NCBI GenBank assembly: GCA_000733355.1
Contig: JNVV01000002.1
Span: 2,548,751-2,612,750 of the forward strand
Direction: 5' to 3'
Length of the DNA stretch: 64,000 nucleotides
Source of the DNA: Falciphora oryzae
Lineage: Eukaryota > Ascomycota > Sordariomycetes > Magnaporthales > Magnaporthaceae
Shown: piece by piece, positions 56,331 through 64,000 of the stretch
Position numbering within the stretch: the stretch's first letter is position 1
How the letters are laid out: each line of letters opens with the position of its first letter
Position numbers and translations under genes: made by a program
Notes under the pieces: generated by a model
The model's database searches: none
What the model was told of the DNA's origin: nothing
Seen by the model: only the letters and a program-made list of their open reading frames with translations

Positions 56331-58006
56331 ATGAGCGCACGCCGCGTCTCTCAGGAGACCTCCAAGTACTTTGCCGCCGCCGCCTCGCCCCGCAGGTCCA
56401 CGCGCGTCTCGCTCACGCGCTTCACATACCGCGAGGGCTCCTCGGCGACCCCGAAAGACACCGATAGCGGGGACGACAACGGCGACAGCGACTCCGGGTC
56501 CGCCGGCTTCTCCCCCGCCGGATCCGACATCGAAGATGCCATCCCGTCCGGCCGTCCAGCTCCCCGCCGCCGGGCCCCGGTTCGTGGGAAGGTGAGCGCC
56601 TCGTCGGCGGTGGTGTCGACGACGCGGAAGCGGAAGCGGACTACCACGGTGGTCGCAGCCAGCGGGGCCTCGCGCGCCTCCGTATCAGCAACAACTGTCA
56701 TAAAAAGCGAGGCCTCAACCGCCGAAACAGCCGCCGCAGCCGAGTCCGAAACCGACCAGAAACCAACGTCCAAGGCGCGACGTGACCGCAAGCCGGCGCG
56801 TGCCCGGACGGACCCCGCGACGGGCGCGGTCAAGGTGGAGCCGCCGTCGGACTGGGAGGAGATGTACGCGCTGGTCAAGGAGATGCGCCTGACGGGGCCG
56901 GCGAGGGACGCGGCCGTCGACACGATGGGCTGCGAGCGGCTCGCGGCGCCCGACGCGTCGCCCAAGGACCGGCGCTTCCACACGCTGATCGCGCTCATGC
57001 TCAGCTCCCAGACAAAGGACACGGTCAACGCCGTGGCCATGGCCCGCCTCAAGTCGGAGCTGCCGCCCTGCCGCGACGGCGCGCCCGCTGGCCTGAACCT
57101 CGACAACGTCCTGGCCGTCGAGCCGGCCGTGCTAAATAGCCTCATCTACGGGGTCGGGTTCCACAACAACAAGACCAAGTATGTTTCGTCCTACTTCGAT
57201 CACGGCAGCCTGTGCTATACAAGACGCATATTTCCTACCCAGTAGTCTTGATTCTAAGAGTCAAAGATGCGAAACAACCTACTCTTCCAAGAGTTGCTAC
57301 TAACAAGGTTCCGCCGCTCGCCGGCAAACAACAATAAAGGTACATTAAACAAGCAGCCGAGATCCTCCGGGACCAGTGGGCGGGCGACATCCCCAACACG
57401 GTTGAAGGCCTCATGTCCCTGCCCGGCGTGGGCCCCAAGATGGCGCACCTCTGCATGTCGGCGCCCAACGGCTGGAACAAGGTCGAGGGCGTCGGCGTCG
57501 ACGTGCACGTGCACCGCATCACCAACCTCTGGGGCTGGAACGGCGCCGCCCCGACAAAGAACCCCGAGGCCACCCGCGCCGCCCTCGAGTCGTGGCTGCC
57601 CCGCGACCGCTGGCGCGAGATCAACTGGCTGCTCGTCGGCTTCGGCCAGACCGTCTGCCTGCCCGTCGGCCGCAAGTGCGGCGACTGCGAGCTCGGCCTC
57701 GGCGGCCTGTGCCGCGCCGCCGAGCGGAAGAAGGTCACGGAGGGCAGGAAGAGGAGGGAAGAGGCAAGCCTGCTTGTCAAAAAGGAGGAGGCGGTTGCGG
57801 AGGTCAAGATGGACGACGTCGACGACGACGGCGTGGCTGTGGCGGTGGTGAAGAAGGAAGCGGAGCTGATGGAGGTCAAGAAGGAGGAGGCGGTGGAGAC
57901 GGTCGTAAAGGACGAGGCCGTTAATGAGCCGGTGCCGATTAAGGAAGAACCTCCGGAGTCACCAGACGCGCGCCCGGCAAAGACCCGGAGGCGGGCCGGG
58001 AGGTAA
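56331..58006 (+). CDS. Endonuclease III homologue, DNA glycosylase/AP lyase (Nth/Ntg family)
   Basis: 504-aa base-excision-repair enzyme from two exons, 56331-57178 and 57340-58006. The 161-nt intron has a CTACTAAC branch and an unusual ATAAAG acceptor. It removes oxidised pyrimidines and nicks the abasic site. The glycosylase core starts at about residue 205 ([17 protein letters not shown]). The helix-hairpin-helix [13 protein letters not shown] supplies the catalytic lysine (Lys316), and [11 protein letters not shown] the aspartate (Asp337). The iron-sulphur cysteines are C389, C396, C399 and C407, with spacing x6-x2-x7. The N-terminal ~190 residues are basic and disordered, as expected for nuclear or mitochondrial targeting. 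The tail after residue 410 repeats VKKE-type motifs. ATG 56331 is the first in frame. Confidence 0.95.
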
Positions 58007-59396
58007 AGCCGGGCTGACCCGGCCTGCCTGACGTATGTACCTATGTAGCTCTACCGCCCGCCGCCATCTATGGACATAATATCATCATTCTCCTATGCGG
58101 TGAAGAAAAGGTTCCACCCGAAATGGTGTGTCACGACGCCGAACCGGCAAAAAAAAAAAAAAAAAAAAAGGAGTGCTGCCAGGATGGCTGCACCACCGAT
58201 GCCTGCCGCCCGCCACGCTGCTGGAGGACAGGGGGATGGGAGTTGGAGGTGGGCACACGACATCGGAGATTGTGGCCGATGCTCCACATTAAATCGGCGA
58301 CAGACAGTGGCGATCCACGGGGTTGTCTGACGGCGACCCTGCTGTGTCATACGCCTCTCGCTCAGGGAAGCCCCTGATTTGTAATTCCTTGGCCGGTGTC
58401 GCACATGCGACGTGCGATTCATTGAGCTGCGTTGCATCATCCTGGCAGTGATGTGTTCTTTCTTGTACGGTGCGTGTGTGCCCCAACGGCCGAACCTGGA
58501 ACTCGACGATGATGCCGAGATGTTGGCCAGAAGCCTTGCAGCCGGGTGGGTAGGGTGGTAAGGATAATGTGCAGGTGAGATGTCTCTGGACAAGGGATTT
58601 GCCCACAGCTCCCACCACCATGCAAGGGATTAAAATCACATTGACAAAAGCATCCGGCAACACCCGTAGTTTGCGGGCCGGATGGATATGCACTCAAGTC
58701 CAAAAGTCAAAAAATAGGAACAGGGCGAACTGAAGAGTAAAAGTGCATATTGAACGTTGCCGTCCGCGACGTCGACGACGGCTCTTTGGCGGGCCGACGG
58801 GCTAAATGCGACACATGGGCAAAATCAAATCAAAACAGCACCCCAAAGAGGGTGCTCCCAAAACCCAAAAGAGCATCCCAGGTGACCTTTCCTAACGCCA
58901 TGCGAGAACAGAACTAGGGGAAAAGGGGCAAAATCAGCGATGCCGAGACGACGGGAATTATGCGTCCAGCTATTGTGCCGAGAACCGCCTTCCGCCGTGA
59001 CGACGAAGGGTCTTGCTCTGCAGCTTGTGTAAGTCGAGAGCGGAGACCGCATGTGTAGTGCGTTGGTGTGGGAGGGGATTATAGTGGAATCGAAGAAGTT
59101 GACGGCGGAAGATAGGTATATGGGTTCGTTGCGATACGAAGCGGCTCGCTCGTCTTCTCGGTTTCGAGATGGCGAGCGTTCGGCGCGGTGTGCCTCGATA
59201 GGCCGTCGTGCTTCGGGCGTGATGCGTCAGGGCATCCCGTCGGCAAAGCAAGATAGTCTCCGCATGGCGGAGAGGCTATAGTCGACCCGATTCCACCGTT
59301 TCGACCGGTCCAGAGACCACATCGTCTGCGTGAACGAACGCGCGGAGGAGGTTCCCGAACGTGAATCGGCGGATCGGTGGTGTCATCGGCATCTGT
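58007..59396. other. Convergent 3' spacer
   Basis: 1.4 kb between the endonuclease III gene and the AN1 gene, which converge. It has a 21-base A run at 58149-58169 and no supportable frame. Confidence 0.5.
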
Positions 59397-59782
59397 TTAG
59401 ACGCCCCTGATGACCTGTGTGCGCTCAGCTTGGAGCTGGGCGGCGTTCTGCTCGTGTGCCTCCTTCTTGCACTGTTCCCGGAGGATCGAGAGAGTATGTC
59501 AGCACACCATGATTCACGCAGGATTCACGCCGCGGACAGTGTGGCAGGAGGTGTGGTTGTAGCGGGCTGCATAGCCCAGGACAAGAGGTCGCGGTCAAGA
59601 CCGACGAGCCACCAGCCAGAGTCAGGCACACGTACGTCTTCCAGACCCTCGCACTTGTGGTCCTCAAGCAGGCGGTGCTTGCCGCAAAAGTGCTTGTTGC
59701 AGAAAGCGCAGTCGCCGACGATGCGCTGCGCGGCGTCCTTGCAGCCGTTGAGGTCGCAGCGGAGCTTCCTGGGGCCGGCCAT
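59397..59782 (-). CDS. Small AN1-type zinc-finger protein
   Basis: 73-aa protein from two exons, 59636-59782 and 59397-59471, joined in phase 0 (GTACGT donor, GAACAG acceptor). Almost all of it is one AN1 finger with ligands C9, C14, C25, C28, C33, H36, H42 and C44. The core reads RIVGDCAFCNKHFCGKHRLL, then EDHKCEGLED. The C-terminal helix KKEAHEQNAAQLQAERTQVI ends in RGV. AN1 proteins often link to the proteasome or Cdc48 in protein-quality and metal-stress responses (for example Cuz1/Tmc1 in yeast). This one lacks any further domain, so a role is inferred only from the finger. It is too short to be found well by length-filtered prediction. Confidence 0.9.
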
Positions 59783-62700
59783 GTTGACGTCGGAGAAGGG
59801 GAGATACGGTGGCGGAGGAGAGAAAAGTCGACAGGCGAGTTTCCGTCGTCTCTGCGGAAGAGTTGGTGCCGGTGTCTCGGCGAGAGTTGACTTGGCCCAG
59901 ATGAGCTCGGAAGCGAGACAGAGAGGGCAAGTAAGTGGTGGTTAGGCGACGGCGACGAGGTTGGCAGAGGAAAGTTGCCGTGAGGTGGTGGCGGTCCGGC
60001 CTTCTTTATCGCGAGTGGCGGGCAAGAGGCGTGGAGTGAGAGAGTCGGTGTGTGTTGGCGGAAGGGAAAGGAAGAGAAAATGAGACGGCAAGTGTGACAG
60101 GTTGGAATGGAGAGAGGATCGCCGGGGCGTCGTGGTCTTTGTAATAATTTATGGAGGTTACTCACGTGGGCGAGAAGGGGTGGGCGCTAGGATGGGCAGC
60201 CCAAAGACGGCAGGCAGGGGGGTGGAAGATGCTGGAAGGGAGGAGAGATGGAGGGACGAGGGAGACGAGGTCGGTCAGCGACAGCGAAGTTGGTTCCGCG
60301 GCGGCGGCCGGGGCGGAGATTGGGGCCAACAAAACGGCGGTGCTGCAAGCAGGCGTGCTGCAAGTGCTGGCAAGGGAGGCGTGCGCTGGGGAGACCAGAT
60401 ACTGGGACCAGACACTGGGACTGGGCGGCGGCTCTGGCTTGAATGAGGATGGACCTAGCCTCCACAGGACCCAAGGCGGCCGGGATGACGAGGCTCCGCT
60501 TTCGGCTGACTTGCTGTGCTGGGGGAGCGCGGATGGAGAAACTGCCCGAGCCGGCGGCAAGCGGACGGTCCAGGAGAGGCAAGCGCTTGGTCGCGATTGG
60601 GTCTGGTGAGGGCCCGGGCCCTTGGTTCGACTGGCTGACAAGACAAGGAACTGCCAACAACGACGACGGCGACAAAGAAAGCGGGAGATGCGGAGCCGAT
60701 GGTGCAGAAAAAAAAAAAGGGCGATCTGGACAGGGCCAGCCAAATAGATCCCGTTGCTTTTTGGCGTTTTTCTTTGTCCGCAGCAGCAGCTGGAGTGGCC
60801 GACAGAAAGAAGAAACAACGACAGCGATAGCGTCCAGGGACTATCGACGGGTGGAGAGACGAAATCGGTTGGTCCGTCTCGCAAGGAGGCGACACGAGTA
60901 GCAAAAGACCGCGGGCGGAATGGCAAGCACACGCTGCCAAGGGAACCCGTGCGTCCAGTATAAGCGCAACTACCGTGTAAAGGCGGCTAATCACCCGACG
61001 TAGCTTGAGGCAGGGACCCAAGCCACCAAGACTAGAGAATGCAGATCTCGGATAAGCCAGGCGATGCATCATCCATCATGATCCTCGGGGAGGCGTCGTG
61101 CGCTGAAATGCCGACATGGCCCGGAGGCGATGGACGGCAACGGCATATCTACGGCGTGTATCTCACATATGAAAGTGCGTGTGTGTGCGCATGCCCGTGC
61201 GCGGGGCGACGTATTAGACAAGATAATACAATAATACAGCACAGCGCCCATAAGTACCCACGTCGCAGTCGAATGCGCAAGTGACTTGGCGGCTTTGCAG
61301 CGTCTCGCGGATTCCGGATTTTCTCTCCTCTCATCCCCGCGCCAGTCAAGCAGATCATGGATGACCCTCTCCAGAGCCGGCCGGAAGCAGACTGGGTTGC
61401 AGGGTGGCTCTGCGGTGGCTTGCATCCGGAACTCGCAGACAGGGGACCGGCGCGCGCACACCACGGACGGACACGCACACACCACCCCCCTCCCCCGGCA
61501 TGGATCAAATCTATCTGACTGCCCGCATCTCCTGTGTGTGCCAAAGGACGGCAGGTTGACGCATCACGCCCGGTGGCCTGCTGCGCTTCTGCTAGTGCAT
61601 GCCCCCGGAGCCAGGATTTGGTGGCGGCTGCCGGGGGTGGAGGCCTGGCGCGGCACTTGCGGTCAATTGGCGTAGCACAGTTCTCACGTTCAGGCCGCGG
61701 CGCCTCTTGCTGGGTGTCGCTGCTTGTGCAGGTGTGCATGCTCCAGGCTGCAGGCTGCAGCCGGACGACGTGGCACTGGGTCCAGGTCTGGGGCCCCAAG
61801 ACGGTCCAGGCGAATGCAGACGCCCATGGCCCAACCATTTCCGGCAGGACAATAAATTTGGGTATGGACCCTTGTGCTTGTGGTTTGGTCCCTCCATTTG
61901 CGCCGTGTGCGTCGGTGGCCTACGATTCTCTAGTATGAGAGCCCGGCCAGCAATCAAAGTACTCGCCATTGACCCCCAATCTGGAGCGGCCTGCGCGGCG
62001 CCTGGCTGGTGGAATGCAGAGCGAGTCGTCGTCAACCAGGGTGGCGACGCCGGCACGACCTCGCAACCTCGTATGAATTAGGCGAGCAAGCGAGAGATGG
62101 CCCGGGGATCACGGCAGGACGGCAGGATGGCTGGATGGATTTCTCACTGTGACGCCACATCACCCTACCTTGCGAAGATCCTCTCGGCTGGACTCAATAT
62201 CTCTCTGCACAAGGGCCGCCACTGTCTTGGGAAGCACGGAAGACACCCGGCTTTCCCAAGGCACAAACACAGGACGCAAGCACGGCAAGCTGGGATGGGA
62301 CGAAAACCGTCGTGTCGTGCGCTCACTGGGCAATGTCGCACGAGGATACCAACCCTCGGGCTAGCCTCCTGTCCATGTAGAGGATTCGTATCGCGCGCCT
62401 CCTCACCCCAGTCAGGAAGATCAGATCCATGTCTCTTGTGTCGTTGGGCGGCACCACACCACACACGACTCCACTCCACACGCTGCACACGCTGCACACT
62501 GCACACGGTTGGGGCCACGAGCGAACCCAACTGTCGAAACGCTCGACCACCACCTCCAAGCGCTGCATTAGCCATTCTGGTGATGCCATGCGGGCCTCGG
62601 CCAGTAGAGTGGCTGTGAAGTAAATTCGGGGAACACTGTCATGCACAGTCAGGCGCCACGAGAAAGAAAGTGAGACATGGCAGAGGGAAAGGAAAGGATA

Positions 62701-64000
62701 GCGGGAATCGACAGAGAAAGAGTTGGAGAAAGAAAGCACTCGGAGAGGACCCGACTGTTGTCGTCTCGATGTGCAACCTCGGGGAATTAATTATCATCTG
62801 CCTGTAGACGAACAAAGCCCAGCCCAGTCCTGGCTCAGAAGGCCGGGACGGCCATCTTGGCGCTTGCCAAGCAGCACACGCCCCTCCTCTCCTGAGAAGC
62901 CCAGAGAGGTGTGAGCACAGAAGTTAACTGCCGCGGACAACGTCGCCCTTCCCATCATCATGGATCCCATGTGTGCAGAGCCCAGCCGATGTTTATGCTG
63001 CATTAAGCTTTTATTTGCTTACATGTCCGCCCGTCTTCCTTCAGCCTTCCTTACCGTCGTTCTCTGCTCGGCACCGGAGCCCACGATCCGATGAAAGAAG
63101 CCCTGCCCGTGCAGGGAGGGGGGCAAACTTTCGGCGTGGAATAAAACACTAATGCACGTGGCAAAGCACTGGGTGGCACCCACGTTGGCGCTTGGGCCGC
63201 GATACAGGACCAAGAGAGAAAAGACAGGAAAAGAAGAAAAGTGAGGGGGTTGGGTGTGGTCGGGTGCAACTCGAGAGGAGTCCCGGGCTGCAATGCTTCC
63301 GACTCTCACCTCATCCCGGCGACGGTGACTCGGGGCCTGGGCCCGGCCTATTCCCATGGCCCACTCCCGGCTTTTTCAAGAGAGGTGGTGGGTCAAGCCA
63401 TTCTGTACTGGATTGATAGGAATTATCTTTTGTGATGCTCACGTCGTATTCAAGCACACTCCACGTGCTAACGAGCAAGTAAACGTAAATCAGGGTAGTA
63501 GAGCGTTAAGAACATCCAGGAAAGTGGGGGATGTTCAGAAAAGCTACAGTATCACCCCTGACGGGTTGTTAGTTGACAACTCGCCAGGGTCGAGTGGCCC
63601 TCCAGTCTGAGAGGCAAAGCAGCTTTGCACCGTAAAGGGATACAGGAAATCATAAGGAAAAAAAGATTGCATTAAGTATTACAAGGAAAGAGGAGCAGGA
63701 ATTCGAAACGAAAAATAATAATAAGGAGGATGGAAGGGCATTAGAGGCGAGTATACCTATCGTGTATCACAAACTCCCAGAGTATAGTGACGACCGATGA
63801 GCCGGCGCGGCTATCAGTCACATGAGGCTGTCATCCACCTCCGTCCCAAGCCACAGCGATAAAACGCCACAGTACCCACCCGCCCGACACCTTTGCGGTC
63901 ATTTGAGTCTAAGCCTCTGCGATGATGGGCCTGCCGTGAACGACCTATCTTCTTGTTGCTGAAACGGTGATGGAAATTTCACCTGCTGCTGCCGCGTTCC
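59783..64000. other. Gene-free terminal region, 4.2 kb
   Basis: The part next to 59783 is the AN1 promoter. Long frames on the minus strand (60162-60932, 60187-60675 and 61149-61838) are Ser/Pro/Arg-rich shadows with no motif. There is a CACACGCTG-like simple repeat near 62455-62510 and an A run at 60709-60718. The strong promoter or leader of a gene beyond 64000 may start here. I found no RNA gene. Confidence 0.5.

Noticed and set aside
60162..60932. 256-codon minus-strand frame in the terminal region
   Set aside because: Ser/Pro/Arg/Cys-rich shadow with no domain, overlapping several others.

Overview
This window is nuclear DNA from a filamentous ascomycete, most likely a Sordariomycete. 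The evidence is small introns (GTAAGT/GTGAGT donors, CTAAC/CTGAC branch sites, CAG/TAG acceptors), codons rich in G or C at the third position, and unrelated housekeeping genes on both strands with 0.3-3 kb spacers. There are no operons, no CRISPR arrays and no intact transposon. I could not assign a genus.

Layout from left to right. (1) 1-16 kb: a cytochrome b5/acyl-CoA dehydrogenase fusion, a seven-zinc-knuckle RNA-binding protein (Gis2/CNBP type), a Sae2/Ctp1/CtIP DNA-end-resection factor and a Ubp3/USP10-type deubiquitinase. (2) 16-23 kb: translin, the spliceosomal U2 snRNA, the GPI-anchor enzyme Gpi11/PIG-F and an unassigned four-helix membrane glycoprotein. (3) 25-43 kb: a nucleoporin (probably Nup85), a DUF952 protein, S-(hydroxymethyl)glutathione dehydrogenase, the Nem1 phosphatase, dihydrofolate synthase, the complex III subunit Qcr8 divergent from prohibitin-1, and the RNA exonuclease Rex3. 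(4) 43.7-45.5 kb: a ROG1-type lipase. (5) 45.5-53.6 kb: an accessory island. It holds one intact orphan gene (cysteine-rich, coiled coil) flanked by decayed coding remnants. (6) 54-60 kb: an unassigned coiled-coil protein, an endonuclease III homologue and a tiny AN1 zinc-finger protein. (7) The last 4.2 kb has no gene I can support.

Most genes are independent housekeeping units. The clearest functional pairing is Qcr8 and prohibitin-1, both mitochondrial inner-membrane proteins, which share a 486-bp divergent promoter. Exon joins were worked out by hand from splice signals, reading phase and protein continuity. All genes given splice coordinates keep an open frame from ATG to stop. I found no convincing new multi-gene system. 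The best unexplained material is the 46-53 kb island and its orphan gene.
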